A program made the position numbers and the translations under genes. A DNA stretch of 64,000 nucleotides, from assembly GCF_947499215.1 (NCBI RefSeq), contig NZ_CANMNI010000002.1:62001-126000 (forward strand), read 5' to 3'. The DNA is from an uncultured Pontibacter sp. GTDB lineage: Bacteria; Bacteroidota; Bacteroidia; Cytophagales; Hymenobacteraceae. Below the pieces are notes generated by a model. It was not told the origin of the DNA. It ran no database searches and saw only the letters and a program-made list of their open reading frames with translations. Positions within the stretch are counted from its first letter, which is position 1; each line of letters begins with the position of its first letter. This document shows positions 27,364 through 35,333 of the stretch, one piece after another.

Positions 27364-28263
27364 CTAGCTTCTCGGATGATAATCTTTGATTACCTGCTTC
27401 AGGTAGTCGCGGTCGAGGTGGGTGTATATTTCGGTGGTGGTGATAGACTCGTGGCCCAGCATCTCTTGCACGGCACGCAAGTCGGCGCCGCCTTCGATCA
27501 GGTGCGTGGCGAAGGAATGGCGGAAGGTATGGGGACTCACCGTTTTCTGTATACCTGCTTTGGCGGCTAAGTCTTTGATGATCGTGAAGACCATCACGCG
27601 CGTGAGCTTGGCGCCGCGTCGGTTTAGGAAAACATAATCTTCGTGGCCTTTTTTGATGGTAAGATGGCAGCGCACGCCTTCGCGGTAAAGTTGTATGTGC
27701 TTGAGTGCATCGCGCCCGATCGGAACCAGTCGCTCTTTGTCGCCTTTACCGGCCACTTTCAAGAAACCCATGTCTTCGTAGAGGTTACTCAGCTTCAAGT
27801 CCAGCAACTCCGACACACGCAGTCCGGAACTGTAGAGCGTCTCCAGCATGGCTCGGTTGCGGGTTCCTTCTGGCGTAGACAAGTCGATGGCGGCCAGTAG
27901 TTGCTCTATCTCGTGGAAGTGCAGCGTATCCGGCAGTTTACGGCTCAGCTTCGGGGCTTCGATGGTCTCGGTCGGGTCGGCAGTGATCATGTCTTCCATG
28001 ATCAGGAACTTGTAGAAAGCCCGTATACCTGACAGCGTGCGTGCCTGCGAATGCGGCGTCATACCAAGCTCAGCCACCCATTCCAAAAATTCGCGCAGCA
28101 CCGGCGGAGTCATCTGCTCAGGCTGAACCTGCATACCTTTGATCTCCAGAAAATCAGTCAGCTTGCGGATGTCGCGCAGATAGGCCTCCACGGAGTTACC
28201 GGAAAGCGACTTTTCGAGGCGCAGGTACTGTTCGAACTGGGTAATGCAAATAGGCCACTTCAT
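27364..28263 (-). CDS. xerD: Site-specific tyrosine recombinase XerD
   Basis: Resolves chromosome dimers at dif together with a partner recombinase under FtsK control. 299 residues, the standard size. N-terminal SAM-like core-binding domain (about 1-90) and catalytic domain with the full set Arg149 (SGLRVSE), Lys173 (GKGDKER), His245-x-x-Arg248 (PHTFRHSFATHL), His271 (LGHESI) and Tyr280 (EIYTH). This is a housekeeping-type Xer protein, not an integron or phage integrase; no attachment repeats flank it. Divergent from aroQ. ftsK lies 5.5 kb away. Confidence 0.94.
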   Translation of the reverse strand: MKWPICITQFEQYLRLEKSLSGNSVEAYLRDIRKLTDFLEIKGMQVQPEQMTPPVLREFLEWVAELGMTPHSQARTLSGIRAFYKFLIMEDMITADPTETIEAPKLSRKLPDTLHFHEIEQLLAAIDLSTPEGTRNRAMLETLYSSGLRVSELLDLKLSNLYEDMGFLKVAGKGDKERLVPIGRDALKHIQLYREGVRCHLTIKKGHEDYVFLNRRGAKLTRVMVFTIIKDLAAKAGIQKTVSPHTFRHSFATHLIEGGADLRAVQEMLGHESITTTEIYTHLDRDYLKQVIKDYHPRS

Positions 28264-28313
28264 AGGTTGGTTGGCAAGGGTAAAGAAAACTTTCTTTTGT
28301 CAAAAAATAAAAG

Positions 28314-28321
28314 CAAAGATA
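28314..28321 (-). promoter_or_regulatory. Predicted -7 box of xerD
   Basis: TATCTTTG on the minus strand, 50 bases before the ATG. Confidence 0.5.
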
Positions 28322-28380
28322 GTTAATCCTTAAATTGCAGCTGCTTATTTAAGCTGAAAACGCATCTATACCCTAAAACT

Positions 28381-28833
28381 ATGAAAATCCTGATCCTAAA
28401 CGGCCCCAACCTGAACCTGCTGGGCGTCCGCGAAAAATCCGTCTATGGCACGGAGTCCTTCGAGTCCTACTTCGAGGAACTTAAAACCGCTTTTCCGGAC
28501 ATGGAGTTATCCTATTTCCAGTCCAACACCGAGGGCGTGCTGATCGACAAGCTCCACGAAGTAGGCTTCAGTTACAAAGGCATCGTGTTCAACGGCGGCG
28601 CCTATACCCATACCTCGGTGGCCCTCTCCGACGCCATAAAAGCCATCGAAACACCTGTGATCGAAGTACACATATCGAACGTATACGCCCGCGACGCTTT
28701 CCGTCATAAAAGCATGTTTGCCGCTTTCTGCAAAGGGGTGATCACTGGTTTCGGTCTGGAGAGTTACCGAATGGCGCTGCAGTATTTTGAGCGCATGAAG
28801 CCGAAGCAAATCGGATTTGGCTCCAAAAAATAG
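28381..28833 (+). CDS. aroQ: 3-Dehydroquinate dehydratase, type II
   Basis: Third step of the shikimate pathway, 3-dehydroquinate to 3-dehydroshikimate. The 150-residue length and sequence are type II: LNGPNLNLLGVRE (6-18), catalytic Tyr22 (SVYG), FQSNTEG, VFNGGAYTHTSVAL (69-82) with substrate-binding Asn71 and His77, and EVHISNVYARDAFRHKS with catalytic His97 and Arg108. Cytoplasmic dodecamer in the family. Divergent from xerD. Confidence 0.96.
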   Translation: MKILILNGPNLNLLGVREKSVYGTESFESYFEELKTAFPDMELSYFQSNTEGVLIDKLHEVGFSYKGIVFNGGAYTHTSVALSDAIKAIETPVIEVHISNVYARDAFRHKSMFAAFCKGVITGFGLESYRMALQYFERMKPKQIGFGSKK

Positions 28834-28914
28834 CGTCACAACACCGGAATTCCGTTCACTAAATATTTGCTTTTTCCTATAGTAGCAATACTATAATTCT
28901 TTATATTACCCTCC

Positions 28915-29976
28915 ATGTTGAATTTCTATCCAGGACCGTCTAAGATATATCCGGAAGTGCGCAGCTACCTGACAGATGCGTACGATGAGGGTATTTTGGG
29001 GGCTCCGCACCGCGGAGAACAGTTTGTGCAGCTATCGCGCACAGTGGTTGGCTCGCTCAAACGCCGCCTCAACATTCCGCAGGACTATTATATTTTCTTT
29101 ACCTCCTCTGCCACCGAGTGCTGGGAGATCCTGATCCAAAGCCTTACCAAAAAGAAGAGTTTCCACATCTATAATGGCTCTTTTGGGGAGAAATGGTATG
29201 AGTACGCTAAAAAAATGCGTCCTGAGGCGGAGGGTGTGCGCTTCGACATTAACGAGGCCATGCCGGTGGAGGAACTAGATATCAGCACCGACACCGAGCT
29301 GATCTGCTTCACCCAAAACGAAACCTCCAACGGAACGCAGGTAACGGCTTCGACAATACTCAACCTCCACAACCGCTTCCGTGACACGCTCACGGCCGTG
29401 GACGCCACCTCTTCCATGGCGGGCCTCAACCTGAAGTACATCAAAGCCGATATCTGGTTTGCCTCTGTACAGAAGTGTTTCGGTCTGCCGCCGGGACTGG
29501 GTATACTGGTTTGCTCGCCACGTGCCATCTTCCGGGCCAAGCAAATGAACGAGCGCAGCCACTACAACAGTCTGGTGTCGCTCTACGAAAAGATGCTGAA
29601 CTACCAGACGGTACACACACCCAACACGCTCAACATCTACCTGCTCAAGCGTATGCTCGAGGACAGGCCTTTTATCAAACAACTCGACATCGACCTAACC
29701 GACCGCGCAAACGAGCTGTATGAATTCTTCGGGCAGTTCAACGATTTTAAGCTGCTGATCGAAAACGAAGAGGTGCGTTCTAAAACGGTGTTGGTGCTAG
29801 AGGCGAACGAGCGACTGGTGGAGGACATCAAGAAGCGTGCGCTGCACCACAACATCCGGTTGGGCAACGGCTACGGACCGTGGCAGCGTAACACCTTCCG
29901 GGTGGCCAACTTCCCGGCTATTGGCAACGAGGAGTACGAAGAGCTAAAGCGCTTTTTCCTGCATTATTACGCCTAA
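28915..29976 (+). CDS. Class V aminotransferase (SerC/AGAT-like)
   Basis: A 353-residue PLP enzyme of aminotransferase class V. N-terminal FYPGPSKIYPEV (4-14) is the substrate-side signature shared with phosphoserine aminotransferase SerC and alanine-glyoxylate aminotransferases. FTSSATECWE binds the cofactor phosphate, VDATSSMAG holds the PLP-ring Asp, and ASVQKCFGLPPGLGI contains the Schiff-base Lys (SVQK). It is about the length of SerC, but the QK context differs from the usual AQKN, so phosphoserine aminotransferase is likely but not assured. It follows aroQ, which has an 81-base gap and no terminator. Confidence 0.82.
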   Translation: MLNFYPGPSKIYPEVRSYLTDAYDEGILGAPHRGEQFVQLSRTVVGSLKRRLNIPQDYYIFFTSSATECWEILIQSLTKKKSFHIYNGSFGEKWYEYAKKMRPEAEGVRFDINEAMPVEELDISTDTELICFTQNETSNGTQVTASTILNLHNRFRDTLTAVDATSSMAGLNLKYIKADIWFASVQKCFGLPPGLGILVCSPRAIFRAKQMNERSHYNSLVSLYEKMLNYQTVHTPNTLNIYLLKRMLEDRPFIKQLDIDLTDRANELYEFFGQFNDFKLLIENEEVRSKTVLVLEANERLVEDIKKRALHHNIRLGNGYGPWQRNTFRVANFPAIGNEEYEELKRFFLHYYA

Positions 29977-29982
29977 GAATCC

Positions 29983-29990
29983 TACCTTTG
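29983..29990 (+). promoter_or_regulatory. Predicted -7 box of the MarC-family gene
   Basis: TACCTTTG, 7 bases after the aminotransferase stop and about 90 bases before the ATG at 30080. Confidence 0.45.
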
Positions 29991-30079
29991 CGGCTTGTTA
30001 GCTGGATTGCTGTTGGCAATTCAGTGCATATACACACTTAACTGCTTGTGCTTCAAACAGTTTAACAACTAGCAAACCA

Positions 30080-30658
30080 ATGATTCATGAACTGTTCAGT
30101 TTCAAGGAAATTGCGTCAGTCACGCTTATTCTCTTCGCGGTAATCGACATACTCGGCTCCATTCCCATCATCATCGACCTCCGTAAGCGCGAGGGCAAGA
30201 TCGAATCGGAGAAAGCGACGATTATTTCGGGTATCCTGATGATCGTGTTCCTGTTTGTGGGGGACGGCATTCTGCAGCTGTTTGGTATTGATTTCGAATC
30301 ATTCGCGATGGCAGGTGCCATTATTATCTTCCTCATCGGTTTGGAGATGATTCTGGGCAAAGACCTTTTTCACTCCGACCCGGAGGTAAAGAGCGGCTCG
30401 ATTGTGCCCTTGGCTTTCCCGCTTATTGTGGGTGCCGGTACCATGACCACACTCCTCTCCTTGCGTGCTGCCTATTCTCTGCCGAACGTGCTGGTGGGCA
30501 TTGTGCTGAACCTGATGTTCGTCTACATCGTTCTCAAGGCCTCGCCTTGGCTGGAGCGCAAACTCGGCAAAGCAGGTGCCAACGTGCTCCGCAAAGTATT
30601 TGGCGTTATCCTGCTGGCCATCGCCATTAAGCTGTTCAAAACGAATCTACCTATTTAG
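30080..30658 (+). CDS. MarC/YhgN-family integral membrane protein
   Basis: A 192-residue membrane protein with six predicted helices. Typical MarC parts: LILFAVIDILGSIPIIIDL (about 15-33), the central IGLEMILGKDLFH, and IVPLAFPLIVGAGTMTTLLSL (about 110-130), which repeats the first half in inverted topology. MarC was once linked to multiple antibiotic resistance, but that link has been withdrawn, and the true function is unknown. No partner gene. A repetitive gattgag/ctcattcac stretch separates it from rnhA. Confidence 0.88.
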   Translation: MIHELFSFKEIASVTLILFAVIDILGSIPIIIDLRKREGKIESEKATIISGILMIVFLFVGDGILQLFGIDFESFAMAGAIIIFLIGLEMILGKDLFHSDPEVKSGSIVPLAFPLIVGAGTMTTLLSLRAAYSLPNVLVGIVLNLMFVYIVLKASPWLERKLGKAGANVLRKVFGVILLAIAIKLFKTNLPI

Positions 30659-30661
30659 ATT

Positions 30662-30765
30662 AATGAGTGATTGAGCGAATGAGTAAATTAATTTCCATTT
30701 ATGAATAATCACTCAGTTACTCATTCACAATTTAAAACTCACTCAATTCACTCATTCACAATCAA
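30662..30765. repeat. actcattcac / gtgattgagcgaatgagt tract
   Basis: The marC-rnhA gap is filled by direct copies of (a)ctcattcacaat and one inverted copy (gagtgattgagcgaatgag). The unit recurs about every 10-12 bases. Possibly part of a structured leader of rnhA; function unknown. Confidence 0.5.
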
Positions 30766-30768
30766 AAC

Positions 30769-31233
30769 ATGATCGAGCTTTTTACAGACGGTGCATCACG
30801 AGGAAATCCGGGACCGGGAGGGTATGGCACAATACTGCGCTGGAAAAATCACGAGAAAGAACTGACTGCCGGTTTCCGTAAAACCACGAATAACCGCATG
30901 GAACTACTGGCTGTGATTGTGGGACTTGAGGCGATTACCAAACCCGGTATACCTGTCACGGTCTACTCTGACTCTAAATACGTAGTCGATGCTGTGGAAA
31001 AGCGCTGGGTTTTTGGTTGGCAGAAGAAGGGCTTCGCCGGCAAAGCCAACGGCGACCTCTGGGCTCGCTTCCTACGGGTATATGCCAAGCACAACGTGCG
31101 TTTCGTTTGGATCAGAGGCCATGCTGGTCACCCCGAGAACGAGCGCTGCGACGAATTGGCGGTTGCCAGTGCGCTATCGCCAAATTTGTTGATTGACGAG
31201 GGGTTTGAGTCGGGGCAGTTTAATTCGAAGTGA
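30769..31233 (+). CDS. rnhA: Ribonuclease HI
   Basis: Cleaves the RNA strand of RNA-DNA hybrids. 154 residues, as in E. coli RNase HI. Catalytic acids Asp7 (FTDGASRGNPGPGG), Glu45 (NNRMELLAV), Asp68 (YSDSKYVVD) and Asp128 (NERCDELA), with His118 in WIRGHAGHPEN. The basic protrusion (KRWVFGWQKKGFAGK, about 78-92) needed for hybrid binding is present. Cytoplasmic, single gene. Confidence 0.96.
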   Translation: MIELFTDGASRGNPGPGGYGTILRWKNHEKELTAGFRKTTNNRMELLAVIVGLEAITKPGIPVTVYSDSKYVVDAVEKRWVFGWQKKGFAGKANGDLWARFLRVYAKHNVRFVWIRGHAGHPENERCDELAVASALSPNLLIDEGFESGQFNSK

Positions 31234-31303
31234 TAGTTTTTTGCTTTCGCAATATTTTTTGCTCTCTAGTAACTGCTGTTGCAGGTATAGCAACCTGATT
31301 TGT

Positions 31304-31574
31304 TCTATAGCTTCGCCTGTGCGGCGGGCACTCACTTTTTGTCTTGACACAAAAAGTAAGCAAAAAAGTCAAGACGATTTTAAACTCGCTGACCGCTCAG
31401 ACACAAAATCGTCTGTTATGCACCGGGCTAGTGCTTTATATTTCATAGCTCAATGGGCAAGTTAGCTTGCAATGCGTACCAATGGTATGTGCATTAACAA
31501 AAACTACAAGGCTTATACTTGGCAAATGGCAATAGGCAGAAAGTCCCCCTTCGAAGGGGGCAGGGGGATGTTAA
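31304..31574 (+). repeat. Two-copy intergenic repeat, copy 1
   Basis: The 554-base gap after rnhA holds a repeat shared with 48322-48590. Conserved blocks in the same order: tagcttcgcctgtgcggcgg, caaaaaagtcaagac (31361-31375, identical in both copies), ctcgctgaccgct, gcaatgcgtaccaatg, actacaaggcttatac and a C5/G5 hairpin ending cagggggatgttaa. It carries strong internal stems: gtcttgac/gtcaagac (31341/31368) and agacgatttt/aaaatcgtct (31372-31381/31405-31414). No protein is encoded. Confidence 0.75.
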
Positions 31575-31731
31575 TCATGCACAAAACTTCCCCGCCTTGG
31601 ACAATGAGAAGTTAGGGGCGGTTTGACCCGGCATTTGCGAAAATCCTGCAAATCTTTAAATCCTGAGAATCCTGATTCAGACAAATAAAGATGGGCAGGT
31701 ATAGACAAGCCTACATTCTCTTAAAACTCCA

Positions 31732-31739
31732 TACCTTTG
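31732..31739 (+). promoter_or_regulatory. Predicted -7 box of the tRNA methyltransferase gene
   Basis: TACCTTTG, about 50 bases before the ATG at 31788. Confidence 0.45.
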
Positions 31740-31787
31740 CTTTCATAATTATTCACTCCTCACTAGCCATTATTCATTTTAAATCCC

Positions 31788-32504
31788 TTGCCCAACTCCT
31801 ACTTTCAATTCAAACAGTTCCGCATCAACCAAGACCTGTGCGCGATGAAAGTCTGCACGGATTCCTGTGTGTTTGGGGCCTATGTGGAGGTACGTCAGGC
31901 GAAACGGATACTGGATATTGGAACAGGTACAGGCTTGCTAACCTTGATGGTAGCGCAGCGATCGGAGGCAGTGGTGGAAGCGGTGGAGATAAATCCGGAG
32001 GCGCAGTTACAGGCGGCGCAGAACTTTGCCGAAAGTCCTTGGGCGGAGCGGTTGCATCTGCATTCCATGCCCCTGCAGGAATTTGCGAAAACCTGTACGC
32101 AGCAATACGACCTTATTCTGTCGAACCCGCCATTTTTTCTGGCCTCGCTTAAGTCTGATGATGCCGCCAAAAATACCGCCAAGCATACCGGCGATCTGCT
32201 GTTTGAAGACATTCTGACTTTCGCGCAAAAGCACTTGACACCAGAAGGCAAACTATACCTGTTACTACCGCCTGTAGAGGCGAATCACTTTGCAGAACTT
32301 GCCAAAGTACACGAGCTATACCTAGCCGAAACGCTGGAGGTCTATACCCGCACCGGGGGCAAGTGCATTCGTCATGTGCAAACCTATACCTTCGAACCAA
32401 CAGCACAGGCGGTTACTAAAACCCTCGACATCCGCGAAGAAGACAGCACAACCTATACCGCTGATTTTACAGCACTGCTGCGGGATTACTATCTGATCTT
32501 CTGA
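31788..32504 (+). CDS. tRNA1(Val) (adenine(37)-N6)-methyltransferase-like protein
   Basis: A 238-residue class I SAM-dependent methyltransferase like E. coli YfiC/TrmN6, which methylates A37 of tRNA-Val. Motifs: FQFKQFRINQDLCAMKVCTDSCVFGAY (6-32, the family-specific head), SAM loop LDIGTGTGLLTLM (42-54), acidic VEINPEA and the adenine-N6 catalytic motif NPPFF (about 112-116). Cytoplasmic. The substrate is inferred from the family. It overlaps nothing and precedes a convergent gene. Confidence 0.88.
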   Translation: MPNSYFQFKQFRINQDLCAMKVCTDSCVFGAYVEVRQAKRILDIGTGTGLLTLMVAQRSEAVVEAVEINPEAQLQAAQNFAESPWAERLHLHSMPLQEFAKTCTQQYDLILSNPPFFLASLKSDDAAKNTAKHTGDLLFEDILTFAQKHLTPEGKLYLLLPPVEANHFAELAKVHELYLAETLEVYTRTGGKCIRHVQTYTFEPTAQAVTKTLDIREEDSTTYTADFTALLRDYYLIF

Positions 32505-32526
32505 GAAGTGCTTTAGGCTATACCTG

Positions 32527-33876
32527 TTAATGGGCGGCCTTTACCTTTTCCTCTTCCACAAAGTCCACCCCATATCCTTTCAGTTCTTCCAGCACGGGTT
32601 CGTACAGATCCGGGTAGATCGGTATAATTACTCCGCGACGGTCAATCTTGCCTTGTAGCAAGAGCTTCGCCAGTATACCTACCGGCAGGCCCACGGTTTT
32701 GGCCATGGCCGTCTGTACGGAATCGTCGCCTAGCACTACCAGCGAGGAAGTGAGTTCATGCTGCTCGCCGTTGAGTTCGTACTCAAACAGGTGCTGCATC
32801 ACGATCATGTCTTTGTCTCCGGGCTCCAGCTTCCACTTGCCTACTAGTATCTTTTCAAGCACCTGTGCCGGTGTGGCGGCTTGCATCTCAATTGGCGTTT
32901 CTTCAAACAAACCGATCCACTCGAGTTTTTCCAAGATCTCACCTTCGGGGGCTATACCTAAGTAACGGCACAGGCGTTGCTGTAGGGTTTCGTCGGTAGA
33001 GGCAGCCGGTGGCAGAAAGGCTTCCAGATAGCTGCGGTTTGTCATGCTCTCCACTCCTTCCAAGCCATAGCTATCGTCGGTGAGGCCCAGTTGCACAAAC
33101 ACGTCCCAAGCGGCGCAGTAGCCAATGCGGCGCAGCGTGCCGCGCAGCATGGTTGGGATATCCTGAAGGCCGTAATGCTCCCGGTAGCTGAGCGAGTCGC
33201 GGTTGGCGTAGCCGTCGAAGTGGCCGTAGCCCTCCACGTATAGTTCGTCTGTTCGTTTGAAAAGCTGATGGTATGGAATGTACTTATACTCGCCGTTCTT
33301 GATGTACTTGGCCGTCCCCTGTCCAGCCAGCACCACGTTGCGCGGGTTCCAGCTGAACTTGTAGTTCCAAGGGTTGTTGTCCGACTCCGGCGCCACCAGT
33401 CCGCCTGTGTAAGATTTAAATGACGTGATGTGACCGCCCATGCCCTGCACGCGCTGAATTGCCGCCATGGCCGACATGTGGTCTATTCCCGGGTCGAGGC
33501 CCGACTCCATCAGGATAGTCAGGTTCTTTTGCTTGGCCTCTTCATGCAGCTCTCTGAACTCCGGCGAGACGTACGATGCAGTGATCAAGTGTTTCTCCTG
33601 CTTCAGACACTCACGCGCGACCTCTATGTGAAAGATAGCTGGCAAAAGCGAGATCACCAGATCGACCTTACTTACCTCTGCAGCACGCTGCGCCTCGTCG
33701 TGCACATTAAAAACAATGGCCTTGGCAAAGCCTAGCTGCGAGAGTTTATTCCGAAGATGATCCACGTTGATGTCGCCGATGGTGATGTGCCAGTTTTCGG
33801 AGGGCGCTTGTTGTAACAGGTATTGGATAAGCGAAGAGGCGGAGCGGCCGGCCCCAAGAAGGAGTATTTTTTTCAT
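32527..33876 (-). CDS. Saccharopine dehydrogenase-family protein
   Basis: A 449-residue NAD(P)-dependent protein with an N-terminal Rossmann fold (KKILLLGAGRSASSLIQYLL, 2-21) and the saccharopine dehydrogenase C-terminal domain (about 125-440). Within it are DPGIDHMSAM, KSYTGGLVAPESDNNPWNYKFSWNPRNV and a C-terminal QGKIDRRGVIIPIYPDLYEPVLEEL. Relatives form or cleave saccharopine in lysine metabolism or make carboxyspermidine; the substrate here is not determined. The frame is open to 33927, but MKKILLLGAG at 33876 is the correct family start. Divergent from cdd. Confidence 0.9.
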   Translation of the reverse strand: MKKILLLGAGRSASSLIQYLLQQAPSENWHITIGDINVDHLRNKLSQLGFAKAIVFNVHDEAQRAAEVSKVDLVISLLPAIFHIEVARECLKQEKHLITASYVSPEFRELHEEAKQKNLTILMESGLDPGIDHMSAMAAIQRVQGMGGHITSFKSYTGGLVAPESDNNPWNYKFSWNPRNVVLAGQGTAKYIKNGEYKYIPYHQLFKRTDELYVEGYGHFDGYANRDSLSYREHYGLQDIPTMLRGTLRRIGYCAAWDVFVQLGLTDDSYGLEGVESMTNRSYLEAFLPPAASTDETLQQRLCRYLGIAPEGEILEKLEWIGLFEETPIEMQAATPAQVLEKILVGKWKLEPGDKDMIVMQHLFEYELNGEQHELTSSLVVLGDDSVQTAMAKTVGLPVGILAKLLLQGKIDRRGVIIPIYPDLYEPVLEELKGYGVDFVEEEKVKAAH

Positions 33877-34003
33877 AGCGTTCGTGTCGTTGCGTTTGAA
33901 TTTAGCAATAACCACCTGCAAGGCCAACCTTTTGCATTGTTTTATCAGAATATTCCGTTAAATTTATAGCCCTTTTCTAATTTTTATACCTACAAGGTCT
34001 TAA

Positions 34004-34489
34004 ATGGCAAGTGAGCTGAATATACATATCTGCATCGACGTACTGGACTCGGCAGACGAACTAACCCAACAGGAGCGCGACGCGATGGAGCTGGCCCAGC
34101 AAGCGGCTAAGGATGCCTACGCCCCTTATTCCAACTTTCTGGTAGGCGCCGCTTTGGTGCTTGAAGATGGCACCATGTTCAAAGGCAGCAACCAAGAGAA
34201 TGCAGCCTATCCTTCCGGCCTCTGTGCAGAGCGCACCGCCCTGTTCGCCATGAGTGCCCATCACCCCAACAAAAAGATAAAGATGATCGCCGTGACTGCC
34301 CGCCGCAGAAGCGAGCAGCATTTCCTGCCAGCCATGCCCTGCGGTGCCTGTCGCCAAGTGATGGCCGAGTACGAACACAAGCAAGGCGAAGCGATACCTG
34401 TGCTACTGCAAGGCCCGGACGGCAAATTCTACCGCCTCCGCAGCGTAAGCGACCTTCTGCCTTTCCAGTTCACGAAAGAGCATTTGTAA
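34004..34489 (+). CDS. cdd: Cytidine deaminase
   Basis: Pyrimidine salvage: cytidine or deoxycytidine to uridine forms. 161 residues, homotetrameric short type. Catalytic and zinc-binding residues are Cys74-Ala-Glu76 (SGLCAERTAL) and Cys113/Cys116 (MPCGACRQVM). YSNFLVGAAL (42-51) binds the nucleoside. The N-terminal ~20 residues are longer than in Bacillus. It is followed after only 3 bases by an esterase gene, forming a two-gene operon. Confidence 0.95.
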   Translation: MASELNIHICIDVLDSADELTQQERDAMELAQQAAKDAYAPYSNFLVGAALVLEDGTMFKGSNQENAAYPSGLCAERTALFAMSAHHPNKKIKMIAVTARRRSEQHFLPAMPCGACRQVMAEYEHKQGEAIPVLLQGPDGKFYRLRSVSDLLPFQFTKEHL

Positions 34490-34492
34490 GTC

Positions 34493-35128
34493 ATGCACGC
34501 GCACCAGCTGATAGTGCCACGTACGGCGCGCTACTATACCTTGGGAACACCTTCGGAGCAAACACGCGACCTATGGGTGGTGTGCCATGGCTATGGACAG
34601 CTGGCCCGTTACTTCTTGCGGCATTTCGCTGTGCTGGACGATGGTGCTACCGTGGTAGTAGCACCGGAGGGACTTTCCCGCTTTTACTTGGATGGCTTCT
34701 CCGGCCGAGTGGGCGCCACTTGGATGACCAAAGAAGATCGCCTCTCTGAAATAGACGATCAAGCAGCATATCTGAACCTGCTGTTGCAGGAGCTCTTGCA
34801 GCAAGTTCCTGCCGATGTGCGGGTGCATGTGCTGGGCTTCTCGCAGGGTGGCGCTACGGTTTGCCGCTGGCTGGCTACTGGGCAGGTGTCTTGCCAACAC
34901 CTTGTGCTTTGGGCTGCTTCTTTTCCTGAGGACATTGATTTTGAGTCAGGTAAAACGGCGTTTACAGGTATACCAGTGGATGTGGTGTATGGCACGCAGG
35001 ACGAGTTTATCACCCCAGAAAGGCTGCAGCATCAGCAAGAGATCATGCGCCGTCTAGGCATCAAACCACAAGTCCATACCTTCGAAGGAGGCCATACGAT
35101 CGACCAATCACTTCTACTGCATTTGTAA
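34493..35128 (+). CDS. Alpha/beta hydrolase, phospholipase/carboxylesterase type
   Basis: A 211-residue serine hydrolase without a signal peptide. Oxyanion-hole motif CHGYGQLA (31-38), nucleophile Ser117 in GFSQGG, acid Asp170 in GTQDEF and base His201 in GGHTI. It resembles the small cytoplasmic carboxylesterase/acyl-protein thioesterase family. The substrate is unknown. It sits directly after cdd and is probably expressed with it, although no shared pathway is obvious. Confidence 0.88.
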   Translation: MHAHQLIVPRTARYYTLGTPSEQTRDLWVVCHGYGQLARYFLRHFAVLDDGATVVVAPEGLSRFYLDGFSGRVGATWMTKEDRLSEIDDQAAYLNLLLQELLQQVPADVRVHVLGFSQGGATVCRWLATGQVSCQHLVLWAASFPEDIDFESGKTAFTGIPVDVVYGTQDEFITPERLQHQQEIMRRLGIKPQVHTFEGGHTIDQSLLLHL

Positions 35129-35195
35129 GCTTAGCATTACAGCTTCAACCTTGTTACTTTTCAAGTCAGTTAAAGCCACTGTTGCCCCCCTTCGG

Positions 35196-35215
35196 AATAC
35201 CCACTTCTGGGTATT
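35196..35215. promoter_or_regulatory. Palindrome AATACCCA-N4-TGGGTATT
   Basis: Same core and same 4-base spacer as inside the long palindrome at 13750-13787. It stands 48 bases upstream of the -7 box of the PEGA-repeat gene and 68 bases past the esterase stop. A T run (tgggtattttt) follows on the plus strand, so it could also act as the cdd-esterase terminator. Confidence 0.5.
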
Positions 35216-35262
35216 TTTAGAAGTATACCTCGTGTTATATATTAAAATATAGAAATATATTT

Positions 35263-35270
35263 TAACTTTG
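35263..35270 (+). promoter_or_regulatory. Predicted -7 box of the PEGA-repeat gene
   Basis: TAACTTTG, in a very A+T-rich stretch, 64 bases before the ATG at 35334. Confidence 0.5.
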
Positions 35271-35333
35271 CCCTCATATAACACATTCAAAACCAACCAT
35301 TTTTACATTTTTCCATCCCTTTACCTTAACTGT

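Noticed and set aside
27364..28263. Integrase of a mobile element
   Set aside because: The sequence is a standard housekeeping XerD with a core-genome neighbour (aroQ) and no attachment repeats.
30662..30765. CRISPR-like short repeats before rnhA
   Set aside because: Units are about 10 bases, degenerate and contiguous, without regular spacers or cas genes.
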